DNA of 64,000 bases, from positions 124,001-188,000 of the forward strand of contig JABLXE010000001.1 of NCBI GenBank assembly GCA_013178225.1. Reading direction: 5' to 3'. Position numbers and translations under genes: made by a program. Positions 34,301 through 43,372 of the stretch are shown here, piece by piece. The stretch comes from Methanotrichaceae archaeon. GTDB lineage: Archaea; Halobacteriota; Methanosarcinia; Methanotrichales; Methanotrichaceae. Each line of letters starts with the position of its first letter. Positions within the stretch are counted from its first letter, which is position 1. The notes under the pieces are model-generated. The model was not told where the DNA came from and did no database searches. It was given only the letters and a program-made list of their open reading frames with translations.

Positions 34301-35500
34301 ATTATAAAATTTTTTGCAGGTATAATACTGATATCGCTGTTGCTGAGTTCGTCCGGAACGGCTCAAAATGAGAGCGCCGACTACGGACCGAGCTGGGAGG
34401 CAGCAGAAAGGGAAGGATTTTATCTCGGAGATTCTCCGAATACGACCTTCGGAGATCCCTTTGAGTACTACGGCTACAGTTCCACAGGAGGCGAAGCCTA
34501 TACGGAGCCGCTTACTCTGGCCTTCGTGGTTCCAGACATGGACGGCGATTCCGGCTCAGACATCCTGGCCGAGAATATCACCACCGATCCCGAGACCGGG
34601 GCCGTCTCCTCGGAGATCTTTGCCCTATCGGGAAGAGACGGATCTCTCCTGTGGAGGTGCGAATATCCCGATGCTCTGGCCTATGCCGCATCCTCCGGTG
34701 ACCTGAACGGCGACGGCAAAAATGACGTGCTGGTCACAGTGGTCCTGTCAAGTTCCAGCTTTATACCCTACAGCGGCGTAGTGGCGTTAAACGGCGAGAC
34801 CGGAGCCGAGATCTGGAGCCGGTCGGAGATGCTGGCGGCAACCCTCGCCTATCCCCTGCAGGATCTCAACGGAGACTCGGCCACCGATATGGTGGTTCAC
34901 CTCTTCGGCATAGACAGCCTGAACAACTCCCTGGTCACCAGAATATCCACCGTTGACGGTGCCAGCGGTTCCGATCTGGAATCTCGCATCTTTGCCAGAG
35001 CCCTGGCGGTAGAATATCCGGCCGGCAACCTGACTTCGGATCAGGCAGAAGACAGCGTCAGATGCATCTTCCGCCTGTCCGATTCGCCGGACAGTACGAC
35101 CACCACAATTGCCGCCGTCAACGGCAGCGGCCGCTCTGATCTGTGGGCCCGGTCCTTTAACGGCACCATAGCCCTGGCAATTCCCTGTCCGGACCTCTCC
35201 GGAAACGGCACAGATGACCTGCTGGCATATCTCTTGAGCTTTGAGGGCCAAGCTGGTAGCCTGAAGCTGGCGCTTCTGCAGGGAAACGACGGCGCAGTCT
35301 TGTGGGAGAGGAACTACGGAGACCGTCTGGCCCTGGCCTTTGCAGGACCGGATCTGAGCGGCGAGGGGCTTCCCGATCTGATGGTGTATAAGATTGGCAG
35401 CGGTTATGGAGGAGAAGACGAGATAAATGTCGAAGCCGTAAAAGGAGATGACGGAAGCCTGTTGTGGAGCAGGAACTCCACTCTCCTCTTCCCTTCCTGA
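34301..35500 (+). CDS. Exported FG-GAP/PQQ-like beta-propeller protein, possible ATT start
   Basis: A 399-residue secreted protein. Repeats such as VPDMDGDSGSDILAENI, SGDLNGDGKNDVLVTVV and DLSGNGTDDLLAYLL have the D-x-N/D-G-D/N-x-x-D-L calcium-loop pattern of FG-GAP propellers, alternating with PQQ-like blades (ALNGETGAEIWSR, ALSGRDGSLLWR). A complete signal peptide, IKFFAGIILISLLLLSSSGT, is encoded upstream of the first TTG (34340). It can only begin at ATT 34301 or ATA 34304, as TAA lies two codons earlier. GGGGG at 34287-34292 is suitably spaced. A start at TTG 34340 would delete most of the signal. Confidence 0.7.
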   Translation: MIKFFAGIILISLLLSSSGTAQNESADYGPSWEAAEREGFYLGDSPNTTFGDPFEYYGYSSTGGEAYTEPLTLAFVVPDMDGDSGSDILAENITTDPETGAVSSEIFALSGRDGSLLWRCEYPDALAYAASSGDLNGDGKNDVLVTVVLSSSSFIPYSGVVALNGETGAEIWSRSEMLAATLAYPLQDLNGDSATDMVVHLFGIDSLNNSLVTRISTVDGASGSDLESRIFARALAVEYPAGNLTSDQAEDSVRCIFRLSDSPDSTTTTIAAVNGSGRSDLWARSFNGTIALAIPCPDLSGNGTDDLLAYLLSFEGQAGSLKLALLQGNDGAVLWERNYGDRLALAFAGPDLSGEGLPDLMVYKIGSGYGGEDEINVEAVKGDDGSLLWSRNSTLLFPS

Positions 35501-35598
35501 TGGACGCCTTCACAAAATATACCTCCCTTTTTAAAATTTAGCTGTCTCTCTCCAAGGTTTTTATATTTCATTGCCCAATTAGCGGTAAGGGTCTGATC

Positions 35599-37110
35599 AT
35601 GGTCAAGCATTTTGAAGTGAAACGTCTAATGGCGGCGGCACTGGCCTTGTTTATCCTGGCAGGGTGGTCGGAGGCTGCCACTCTGGTGGTGGGTCCGAAC
35701 TTTGAATACCAGAGCATTCAGGCAGCAGTCGACGCGGCCCTGCCGGGGGATGAGATTGAGATTCATAGCGGCACCTATTACGAACATCTCAACCTCACCA
35801 AACCCCTGCGGCTGATAGGGATCGACAGCGGCCAGGGGCGGCCGGTGGTCGATGCCGGAGGGCAGGGATCTCCAATTGCCCTGAAATCCGACGGCACGAC
35901 TGTCGATGGACTGATCATAAAGGGGTCGGGCGCAAAGGAGCCGGGAATAGCAGTTCTCTCCAGCGGAAACACCATCTCCAACAACGAGATCTGCCATCAG
36001 GGAAAGGACGGCCTTCTGCTGCAGCGCTCCAGCAATAATTTGATCGCCGGCAACCTTCTGGCCTACAACGGCAGAAACGGCATCTATCTGCAGCAGTGCA
36101 ACAACAACATCCTGAGCGATAACACCGCCAGCTACAACTCCAATGCTGGAATTGTCCTGGAGGAGTCGTCCAGCAACAGGCTGGAGAGAAATGCCGCCTC
36201 CAAGAACAAGGACGGGATTCTGCTCGATCGTTCCGGAAACAATCTGCTGCAGCAGAACCTGCTGATGAGCAACTCCAGGGACGGAATCGCCCTGCAGGAG
36301 TCACATGCCAACCGCCTGATAAAAAACAACGCCAGCTACGACTACAACGGCGTGCGGCTGACGAACTCTGCCGAGAACCGGCTGCAGGAGAACTTTGCCG
36401 GCTTCTGCCATCAGAACGGCATCCGTCTGGTCTCGTCGTCGGGAAACGTCCTGTGGCAGAACGTGCTGCAGAGCAATGGCCGCGACGCTTATGACGACGA
36501 GAACGACAATCTATGGTACGATTCAGAGCAAAGGGCAGGTAACTACTACTCTGAGCTTATGAACTGCAGCGATGGAAATGGAGACGGGTTCTGCGACGAG
36601 CCCTATTCAATTGCCGGAGGCCGGGGGATAGACCGCTATCCTCAGGCGGCAATAAGGCCGCAGGGATTGCTGTTCATAGAGATGTGGACCCGCGAAGAGG
36701 GAACGCTGGAAGAAGGCACAACCGGGCGGATGATGATCGACTTTCCCATGTACAGAGTTGACGGCCCGAACCTGCGACCGGTCCACGCGCTCGATTTGCC
36801 GGCAGATACCCTGGCCCTCGCCGGCTCCGGCCTGTGCCTGGCCGGGGACCTGGGCGGCGGAGCCACAAGCAGCCTGTATCCGGTAACCGAGCTGCCGTAT
36901 CGGCTGGAAAATGCGACCATCCTCAATCTGCAGGGTGATTCGGCAACTATTGCCTTCAAAGGTCAGCAGAAGACGCTTGTTCCGGGAGAGTCGTGGCAGG
37001 AAGAGTCGGAGGAGATTCGGGTCGTGGGAGATGCCAGGATGAAGGTGGTGGTCACCACAACCATCACAAACCATGGACGAATGGCCCAGGTGCAGAGCGG
37101 AACTGCCTGA
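35599..37110 (+). CDS. Exported NosD-like right-handed beta-helix protein
   Basis: A 503-residue protein with signal VKRLMAAALALFILAGWSEA. A CASH/NosD-type parallel beta-helix covers about residues 35-300 with 22-24-residue turns (NTISNNEICHQGKDGLLLQR, NNILSDNTASYNSNAGIVLE, NRLIKNNASYDYNGVRLTNS). A C-terminal beta domain follows and ends at residue 503 with no anchor. TTTTTATAT at about 35559-35567 is a TATA box and GGGTCTGATC precedes the ATG. Such proteins bind or modify surface polysaccharide; the ligand is unknown. Confidence 0.8.
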   Translation: MVKHFEVKRLMAAALALFILAGWSEAATLVVGPNFEYQSIQAAVDAALPGDEIEIHSGTYYEHLNLTKPLRLIGIDSGQGRPVVDAGGQGSPIALKSDGTTVDGLIIKGSGAKEPGIAVLSSGNTISNNEICHQGKDGLLLQRSSNNLIAGNLLAYNGRNGIYLQQCNNNILSDNTASYNSNAGIVLEESSSNRLERNAASKNKDGILLDRSGNNLLQQNLLMSNSRDGIALQESHANRLIKNNASYDYNGVRLTNSAENRLQENFAGFCHQNGIRLVSSSGNVLWQNVLQSNGRDAYDDENDNLWYDSEQRAGNYYSELMNCSDGNGDGFCDEPYSIAGGRGIDRYPQAAIRPQGLLFIEMWTREEGTLEEGTTGRMMIDFPMYRVDGPNLRPVHALDLPADTLALAGSGLCLAGDLGGGATSSLYPVTELPYRLENATILNLQGDSATIAFKGQQKTLVPGESWQEESEEIRVVGDARMKVVVTTTITNHGRMAQVQSGTA

Positions 37111-37272
37111 CGCGAAAGCGCTCTTCTTCCCGGCTCTTTTTAGCACATTATATCGATTTGTGCAAGCTCCAGACGATTTTTCAATGTTTTTCAGAATGAA
37201 CCCTAAAACGTTTAAATCATGACTTCCAACGTAAGAAAGTTACCTGTGCTAAATGACGCAGGAGGTCATTGC

Positions 37273-37584
37273 ATGCAGTATAACAACATAAGCGAATTGC
37301 CGAAAAGTGTGCGAAACCTCCCCAGGCCTGCCAAGAACCTGTACCTAAAAGCCTTCAACGGCAACTGGGAAGAGCTAGCAGATGAGATCTCGGACGAGCA
37401 GTCCCGTGAAAAGTCCGCGCACGATGCCGCCTGGGCTGCGGTGAAGCGCGAGTACACCAAGGACGAGGACTCGGGCGAGTGGGTAAAGATTGGCGAATAC
37501 GACGGAAAGCACTCCCGCCATGCCTTACGTTACCGTAGGAGCAGATCGGGTGGGTCCGCTTCGCAAGAGAGGGCACATGCATAA
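37273..37584 (+). CDS. chaB: ChaB family protein
   Basis: A 103-residue protein. ELPKSVRNLPRPAKNLYLKA and the central DAAWAAVKREYTKDEDSGEW match ChaB, a small helical protein named as a cation transport regulator in E. coli; the molecular role is unclear. AGGAGG lies 8 bases before ATG 37273. The tail after WVKIGEYDG (about 27 Arg/Ser/His-rich residues) is longer than in most ChaB proteins and may read into non-conserved DNA, as the next 640 bases show decay. Confidence 0.75.
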   Translation: MQYNNISELPKSVRNLPRPAKNLYLKAFNGNWEELADEISDEQSREKSAHDAAWAAVKREYTKDEDSGEWVKIGEYDGKHSRHALRYRRSRSGGSASQERAHA

Positions 37585-38227
37585 GTGCACATCCTATGAA
37601 TGAATGCTGTTGAGGATCTCGGCCGGGAATTGACTCGGGCGTCCCTCTTCAGCCATCTCATTAACGAGTAGCTTTTCTAACAGGTTCTGCGGTTTCAAAG
37701 CAGCTTTTGACAACCTCAATTCGACAGTCCAATTGTCTGGCCCTTTTCAGTTCTTGCAGGTTTTATAGACGGGGGACATCCCCCCTCAGAAGATCGATAT
37801 CAATATTGAGCCTGCCCTTATCTTAGAAATGACCCGCATAACCCCGGCATCGTGCGAGGAGGATGGTCGCTTGGCAGGAGGAGAGCCGGGATGAACGGGG
37901 TGGGAGGTCTCCATGGCGATGGTGGGCAGGGACCTCCCAGGAGGGATGTCAAAACGGCCAGCTTGGTTGGCCTGAATGTATTGATGCGAAAAGCAGCTAT
38001 AAAGATGTTTGAGAGCGTTTATGAAGGATTAAGAGTACAAAGAATTTTAGGATTTCACAAATTAACAGACCTCAACCTCAACTGAATCAAGATAACTGAA
38101 TCAAGATATGCCTGGAACCGCCTAACCATCAAGCTGCGTCTGTCAGACCAGGCGCGGAATGAATATTAGCCCATTCATATCGGTTTACACCTTTTCTCGC
38201 ATCAGTTTTCAGAGCCGCGTTCAAGAG
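37585..38227. other. Decayed region without an intact gene
   Basis: About 640 bases. On the minus strand near 37604-37760 a start-less frame reads NWTVELRLSKAALKPQ, then EGRPSQFPAEILNSIHS and a stop, which looks like a gene end that lost its front. GGGGGGATGTCCCCC is a short hairpin near 37775-37790. The plus-strand frame 37852-38085 has Gly/Arg-rich composition and no ribosome-binding site. I see no transposase, terminal repeat or RNA gene. Confidence 0.35.
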
Positions 38228-38933
38228 ATGGGGACGATCGATGATGTTCGTGATTTCTTCGATCGATGGGCGCTTTACAGGAAGATCGTGGACGGGAACT
38301 ATCTGTTTCATCATGAGGTCTACGCCCGCCTGAGGGAGTTCGTGGACCTGAACTTTAAAACGCCCCTTTTCCTTCCTGGACCTGGGCTGCGGCGATGCCT
38401 CCTTTGTCCCTGAAGCACTGAACGCACCTCCTCGGGCCAGTTACACGGGCGTGGACATCTCGGCCGTGGCCCTGAGGCCAGCAGAGGAGAACCTGTAAGG
38501 CCCTCCGTTGCTGCAAGTATCAAGCAGCAAGACCTGTTGACGTTCCTGGAGGATTCTCGCGAGCATGCGGACCTGATCTGGTCAGGGCTGGCAGTTCATC
38601 ACCTTTTGCGGTCCCAGAAGGAGCGCTTCTTCGGCCGCTGTGGAGAGATATTGGATCCATCAGGATATCTGCTGTTGTTTGATCCGGTGAGACGGGAGGG
38701 CGAAGGACGGCAAGAGCACTGCCTTAGATGGCGGAAATTGTGCGAGTGCAAGTGGATGGCCCTCAGCACCCTGGAAAAAAGACGGATCGCGGAGCATGTG
38801 TTTTTGCTCGGACTATCCTGAGAGCCTCAGCGTAATTGCATCAGGTGGCAAGGATAGCGCATTTCGGAGGATCGGGACTTTATACTCAGACCCCTGCGAA
38901 ATTTACAGTATGATTTGCTTTCAAAAGCTGTAG
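38228..38933 (+). pseudogene. Frameshifted class I SAM methyltransferase
   Basis: Four pieces of one protein lie in order across three frame changes. ATG 38228 starts GTIDDVRDFFDRWALYRKIV to about 38365. A shift then gives motif I, FLDLGCGDASFVPEAL, to TAA near 38498. The first frame resumes with DLLTFLEDSREHADLIWSGL (from about 38510), running through GYLLLFDPVRREGEG to RRIAEHV. A last shift near 38800 gives CSDYPESLSVIASGG and ends YSMICFQKL at 38933. The whole equals about 235 codons, the expected length of a complete methyltransferase. Each break is a small indel, so this is a recently dead gene or a sequencing problem. Confidence 0.8.
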
Positions 38934-39032
38934 CGTTTTAATATTAGCGTTTTAATGTTTCCCGATATCATCCGCTGGGTCAGCTTTATCCGTGAGTGAG
39001 GCCATGCCAAAGACTGAGAGGTGCTATCAATA

Positions 39033-39263
39033 ATGACTAAAGACACCGCCAAGGACGAGGCTCTGACGGAGATTTCAGAGAAGCTGGAAGAGATCAGCGA
39101 CAGCATGGCTAACATCAACGAGGCGCTTGACGATATCAACATGTCCTTCAAGATGCTGATCTTCTTTAAGCTGGTGGAGTTGCGGCCGGATATGAAAGAG
39201 AAGCTCGGTCCATTGGTCAACGACATGGTCGAGTCCATGGACTTCGCCATGCCGGAAGACTGA
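39033..39263 (+). CDS. Small coiled-coil protein
   Basis: A 76-residue acidic, helical protein. TEISEKLEEISDSMANINEA has heptad spacing, then FKMLIFFKLVELRPDMKEKL and ESMDFAMPED. It is similar in feel to small DUF1641-like proteins, but I do not assign it. ATG 39033 is preferred to an upstream in-frame start because no ribosome-binding site supports the latter. It stands alone between decayed DNA and a non-coding stretch. Confidence 0.5.
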   Translation: MTKDTAKDEALTEISEKLEEISDSMANINEALDDINMSFKMLIFFKLVELRPDMKEKLGPLVNDMVESMDFAMPED

Positions 39264-39758
39264 GGCAGATGGGGGAGCAAGGCCGGGCTCCCAGGTCTGC
39301 AGGCCAGGCCAAGGCAGACGCTCGATCTTTCGTCCCGCCTTTCTGGCCGCAGAAAACCGGAAAACTGGTGTCGATAGACCCCATTTTGGAATAAAATTTA
39401 GAATAAGAAATAAGATGATAGCGTCCCGGGCCTTTTGACGAGAAGCCCGATGGGGCAGGAAGAGGAGGATTTCGGCCGGGGCAGCTATCTCGGCAGCCCG
39501 CAAGGAGGAGAACGGGCTCGATGTTGGCGGGAGGTTTCCCCTGAGATGGGGCTAATACGGAAATTACAGGGATTGATTGATAAATGTGTTTGAGACTTGA
39601 CCTGACGCTTTATGAAAAATTATGAGCGATAGCAGCAGCACACTTAATGCACATGTTGATCTACGGGAGATCATAGTTCCGACGCTGCCGATGAAAAAAC
39701 CCCGGCACCAAGCTGCAAAACCCGCACAGACGTTCCGCATTGCCGCTCAGAAACGGAG
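39264..39758 (+). other. Gap before the SWIM gene, with a possible 47-codon ORF
   Basis: Mostly non-coding. A small plus-strand frame at 39622-39765 (SDSSSTLNAHVDLREIIVPT, ending RIAAQKRRW) runs into the SWIM gene's start with a 7-base overlap. It has no ribosome-binding site, so I leave it as possible only. GGAGG just before 39759 serves the SWIM gene. Confidence 0.3.
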
Positions 39759-41423
39759 GTGGTAAGATTCAAGTTCGATCGCAGTTGGATAAAGACGCTC
39801 TGCACAGAGTCATCCTTTGAGAGGGGGAAGAGATATTTCGAAGAGGAAAGAGTGACGATCAAGAGCGCCACTCCTGCCAGGGTGACGGCAACTGTTTCAG
39901 GAACCAGGGACTACAGAGTTGAGATCGATCTAAGGGCCGAAAAAATGATCTATGCCACCTGTACCTGTCCCTACGATTGGGGAGGCCACTGCAAGCATAT
40001 CGTGGCTACACTTCTGGCAATAAATGATGATGATGGTGAAGTCGAGCGTCTGGTGCAATCAAGCAGTATCAAGCGGCAGAGCCTCGAAGGACTGCTGAAT
40101 AGCGTGCAGGTCGAGGAACTGAGACGATTCCTCGAACAGGAGATAGAGCGTACTCCCGAGATGGGAGAGCGCTTTCGAGCCTATTTTTCAAAGGCCGATG
40201 ACGGACGGCCCTTAGCTGAATACAAAGCCGAGGTAGAATCCCTCTTCGACCAGGCATATGATCACGGATTCATTCCCTATGGCGAAGAACTCGATTTCGA
40301 GCCCCTTATAGATATGGCAGGGATCTACTTTCAGAAGGGGAACTTCATGGAGGCGGCCAAGGTCTATCGGGCCATCTTCGAGACAATAGATGAACGGCTG
40401 GAGGACGTGGACGATTCAGACGAAAATTACAGCATGGAGTTCACCTTTTGCCTGGAGTCTTTCCTGGGCAGCATAGTCCAGGCCGGGATTAGAGGCGATA
40501 ATAAGAGAGCGTACATCGAATATCTTTTTGCGAGATATCGGGAGTCTGAATATTTCGCAGACGAATTCCGCGATGCATTAGATAAGTTCTGCACGTCGGA
40601 TGAGGATTTTGAATGCTGGAGAGAATTGCTCAAGCCCCAGATCCAAAAGCAAGTTTCCGGAGAGGAGGATTTTCACAAACGGTATCATGCACAGGAACTG
40701 ATCTCAATGCAAATTCATGTGCTCTCCAGATTGAAGGAGGCGCATGCGGAGTTGTATGCATTGCTGGAACAATTCTACCGGTTTGACGATAAGATCGGTC
40801 TCATGTATGCACGCCAGCTTCTGAAAGACGGTGACCGCAAAAGGGCAATGGAAGTGGCTGAAGAGTGCCTGACGCTTTTTCCTGATTATGCCTTAAGAGA
40901 TGTGTGGGAGTTCTTATGTGAGATTTTCCGGCAGGAGCACCCGCAAAAATATAAAGATGCTCTTCTTTCGCTCTTCTTCCAGAGCCGTGACTGGAAGTAT
41001 TACCAGCAGCTGAAGGCGGTTTGCTCCCAAGACGATTGGAGCGGCTTCCTCCAGCAGATGCTGGATCACTTTGCTCGAACAGGGCATGACAATGATACAG
41101 TGGTCGATATTTATTTGAGCGATCAGATGTATGAAGAGGCCTTGCAAGAAGTCCTGGGCCAAGAGAGCCTCTACTGTCTGCGCCGCTATCACTATAAGCT
41201 GGCATCGCTGTATCCGAAGCAGTATTTCAAGGCTTATCAAGAGCTGATCTTTCCTTTTGCCGGAAAAGAGACGGGACGGCGGCACTACCGAGAGGTAGTA
41301 TCCTGCCTTCAGCGGATGAAGGAGATCGAGGGCTTTGAAAGAGAGTTCAGGGAGATCCTGAAGATGCTAAGGGAGAAACATAAAAGACAACCGGCGTTCA
41401 TTGATGAGATGAAGAATTTATAA
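39759..41423 (+). CDS. SWIM zinc-finger protein
   Basis: A 554-residue soluble protein. The SWIM motif (CxCx-n-CxH) is ATCTCPYDWGGHCKHIVATL near residue 68, preceded by the usual N-terminal beta region (RGKRYFEEERVTIKSATPAR). The remaining 450 residues are helical and repeat-like (TPR-like stretches such as MAGIYFQKGNFMEAAKVYRA and ALRDVWEFLCEIFRQEHPQK). SWIM proteins often sit with SNF2-type helicases, but none is present here. The start is GTG at 39759 after GGAGG. Confidence 0.8.
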   Translation: MVRFKFDRSWIKTLCTESSFERGKRYFEEERVTIKSATPARVTATVSGTRDYRVEIDLRAEKMIYATCTCPYDWGGHCKHIVATLLAINDDDGEVERLVQSSSIKRQSLEGLLNSVQVEELRRFLEQEIERTPEMGERFRAYFSKADDGRPLAEYKAEVESLFDQAYDHGFIPYGEELDFEPLIDMAGIYFQKGNFMEAAKVYRAIFETIDERLEDVDDSDENYSMEFTFCLESFLGSIVQAGIRGDNKRAYIEYLFARYRESEYFADEFRDALDKFCTSDEDFECWRELLKPQIQKQVSGEEDFHKRYHAQELISMQIHVLSRLKEAHAELYALLEQFYRFDDKIGLMYARQLLKDGDRKRAMEVAEECLTLFPDYALRDVWEFLCEIFRQEHPQKYKDALLSLFFQSRDWKYYQQLKAVCSQDDWSGFLQQMLDHFARTGHDNDTVVDIYLSDQMYEEALQEVLGQESLYCLRRYHYKLASLYPKQYFKAYQELIFPFAGKETGRRHYREVVSCLQRMKEIEGFEREFREILKMLREKHKRQPAFIDEMKNL

Positions 41424-41510
41424 ACCAGGGGCGTGCAGGTGCCTGAATCTCTTTTCCGGTCCGCACAATTAGGCAAAAATAATTCAGTAGCCATCGAACA
41501 TTTTAAAAAT

Positions 41511-42326
41511 CTATGTCAGCTTGCTTTTCACCTTCTGATAAAATCCGTCCCGGCCGACCTTCACGAACCTGGCCGGAGTATCCGCCCGGCCCATCGCCAG
41601 CAAATCATTCTGCGAGATGGTGGCCATGTTCTGGCCGTCGATCACCACCAATGCGTCTTTGTCCGGCAGCTTGAGCTTTATCTCAATAGTGCTCTTTCCG
41701 GGCAACACCCAGGGCCGGGAGGAGAGCTTGAAGGGAGCCATGGGCACCAGAACCAGGGCATCGACTCGCGGATCGACTATGGGCCCGCCAGCCGACATGG
41801 CATAGGCAGTGGAGCCTGTGGCGGTGGCGACGATCACCCCATCGGCGCGAAAGTCCTCCATCAGCGATCCGTCTACCAGGATCTCGAACTCGATCATCTT
41901 GGCCGGGCTGGCGGCGATCAGCGCCACCTCGTTGGTGGCCGGAGGAAGGCTGCGCCGGTTTAAAAGCACCTTCAACCGGGGCCGCTCGTCCACTTCGAAC
42001 CCGGAGAGCAGGCTTTCAATCCTGTCGGCAGCATCCTCCGGCTCGAGATCTACCAGAAAGCCCAGCGTCCCCATATTTACCCCCAGTATGGGAAGCGGAT
42101 CGGCCATCTTGTGGATGGTTCGAAGAATCGTGCCGTCGCCCCCCACAGATACGATGAAATCGACCTTGAGGTCGGCCATCTCCAGGACCGACGTTGCCCG
42201 GCCTCCCAGCTTGTGAGCCAGATCCGGCTCCAGGAATATCTCGGCCAGTGGGGACAGCCGCTTTAGCAAGAACTTCACCAGCTGCACCGACTCGTCCTCG
42301 GGCCGGGAGACGAAGCCGATCCTAAT
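41511..42326 (-). CDS. nadK: NAD kinase, apparently starting at ATT
   Basis: Phosphorylates NAD to NADP. It shows VSVGGDGTILRTIH near residue 58 (GGDG motif), VNMGTLGFLVDLEPED near 86, and ADGVIVATATGSTAYAMSAG near 158. The canonical N-terminal strand IRIGFVSRPEDESVQLV lies upstream of the first GTG (42287). It has no ATG, GTG or TTG; it begins at ATT (complement 42324-42326) with GGAGG 8 bases upstream. The ATT shares one base with the stop of the preceding phosphatase gene, a coupled arrangement. Full length from ATT is 271 residues; from 42287 it is 258 and lacks the first strand. Confidence 0.88.
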   Translation of the reverse strand: MRIGFVSRPEDESVQLVKFLLKRLSPLAEIFLEPDLAHKLGGRATSVLEMADLKVDFIVSVGGDGTILRTIHKMADPLPILGVNMGTLGFLVDLEPEDAADRIESLLSGFEVDERPRLKVLLNRRSLPPATNEVALIAASPAKMIEFEILVDGSLMEDFRADGVIVATATGSTAYAMSAGGPIVDPRVDALVLVPMAPFKLSSRPWVLPGKSTIEIKLKLPDKDALVVIDGQNMATISQNDLLAMGRADTPARFVKVGRDGFYQKVKSKLT

Positions 42327-43140
42327 GGCTGATTCCTCCGATAAGCTCGAGCAGCTCCTGATGAAGCTGCCGGTTAGATCCTATCAGGTCCGTTCTCTGC
42401 CACATGTTCCCGTCCAGGTGAAGCTCCTTTCCGGCGGCATCGGTGATTAAGCCTCCCGCCTCCTCTAAGATGAGCTTTCCTGCCGCTACATCGACTACCC
42501 GGAGCATTCCTCGCAGGTCAACAAAGGCATCCAGGCGACCTTCGGCCACCAGAGACATCTCCAGTGAGGTGCTGCCTAGAGTCCTGATCCGCCTCACCCG
42601 GTCCCCAACGGCGACTATTCTGGCGGTATGGGGCCGGACGGTGTAAGCGGAGATGCTGTAGTCCCGGAAATCCGAGGTCTTGGAGACGGAAAGCCTTCCG
42701 CCGGGCTCTTTAAAGGCACCTCTTCCCTTTTCGGCATAATACTTGGCTCCGCTGGCCAGGTCGCAGATATAGGCCAGGCTGAAGCCATCCCGGCTCAGGT
42801 AAATGGAGACCGAATAGAAGGGGATGGCATGAACGGCATTGAAGGTCCCGTCCAGAGGGTCCAGATTTATGAAGTACTGAGGATCGTCTCCGACCAGGAT
42901 ATCTCCGACCTCCTCGCTCAGCACCCGAAAGCCGGTTCCGGAGCGCTCCAGTTCCGAGATGATAGCGTTTTCTGCCGCCTTGTCTATGCTCTTGGTGGGA
43001 GTTCCGTCCGCCCCCATCTCCAGCATGAGCCCGCTTTCCGGAGAACCGACCATTCCGGCAATGGCCAGCGATGCCGCAGCTGCCGCCCGATCGCACAGGC
43101 TCATGAGACGCCGCCCCTCTTCTGATAGTCGCTCGCTCAT
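42322..43140 (-). CDS. suhB: Bifunctional inositol monophosphatase / fructose-1,6-bisphosphatase
   Basis: A 272-residue Mg-dependent, lithium-sensitive phosphatase. Motifs are LSEEVGDILVGDD near residue 75, INLDPLDGTFNAVHAIPFY (the D-P-x-D-G-T/S metal site) and the late VVDVAAGKLILEEAGGLITD. Archaeal members dephosphorylate both inositol-1-phosphate and fructose bisphosphate. TTTATATC at about 43163-43171 on this strand lies 25 bases before ATG 43140, which supports a leaderless start there rather than at longer in-frame ATGs. The NAD kinase start overlaps its stop. Confidence 0.9.
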   Translation of the reverse strand: MSERLSEEGRRLMSLCDRAAAAASLAIAGMVGSPESGLMLEMGADGTPTKSIDKAAENAIISELERSGTGFRVLSEEVGDILVGDDPQYFINLDPLDGTFNAVHAIPFYSVSIYLSRDGFSLAYICDLASGAKYYAEKGRGAFKEPGGRLSVSKTSDFRDYSISAYTVRPHTARIVAVGDRVRRIRTLGSTSLEMSLVAEGRLDAFVDLRGMLRVVDVAAGKLILEEAGGLITDAAGKELHLDGNMWQRTDLIGSNRQLHQELLELIGGISH

Positions 43141-43279
43141 CCTCTGAAATTGAGAGGGCATGATATAAAAGCCCCTCCAGGGGACCTTCATGGAAAATCC
43201 GGGAGGAAATCCCTCGGAGGGAGAGCTTTTATATGCTACCTTGGATCATGCTATCACGTTACATGAAGGAGGGACGCTG

Positions 43280-43372
43280 TTGATTGGATTGCCCACGGAA
43301 ACCTTTGTGGCCATTATCATGGTGCCGTTGATCGTATCGCTGCTACTGCTGTTCTGGGCTTTGAGGTGGTGA
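43280..43372 (+). CDS. Symporter small accessory peptide
   Basis: A 30-residue single-span membrane peptide: IGLPTETFVAIIMVPLIVSL, then LLLFWALRW. The start is TTG at 43280, 8 bases after the strong site AAGGAGGG; a TATA box (CTTTTATATG) lies at about 43227. Its stop overlaps the symporter's start. Methanogen genomes carry similar tiny peptides in front of sodium/solute symporters, where they are named symporter small accessory proteins; a helper role is inferred. It is shorter than normal annotation limits. Confidence 0.75.
   Translation: MIGLPTETFVAIIMVPLIVSLLLLFWALRW

Noticed and set aside
37852-38085. 77-codon plus-strand frame as a gene
   Set aside because: No ribosome-binding site, Gly/Arg-rich composition from a biased stretch, no hydrophobic core and no recognised motif.
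37585-39030. Insertion-sequence scar around the methyltransferase pseudogene
   Set aside because: I looked for terminal inverted repeats, target duplications and transposase motifs on both strands and found none.
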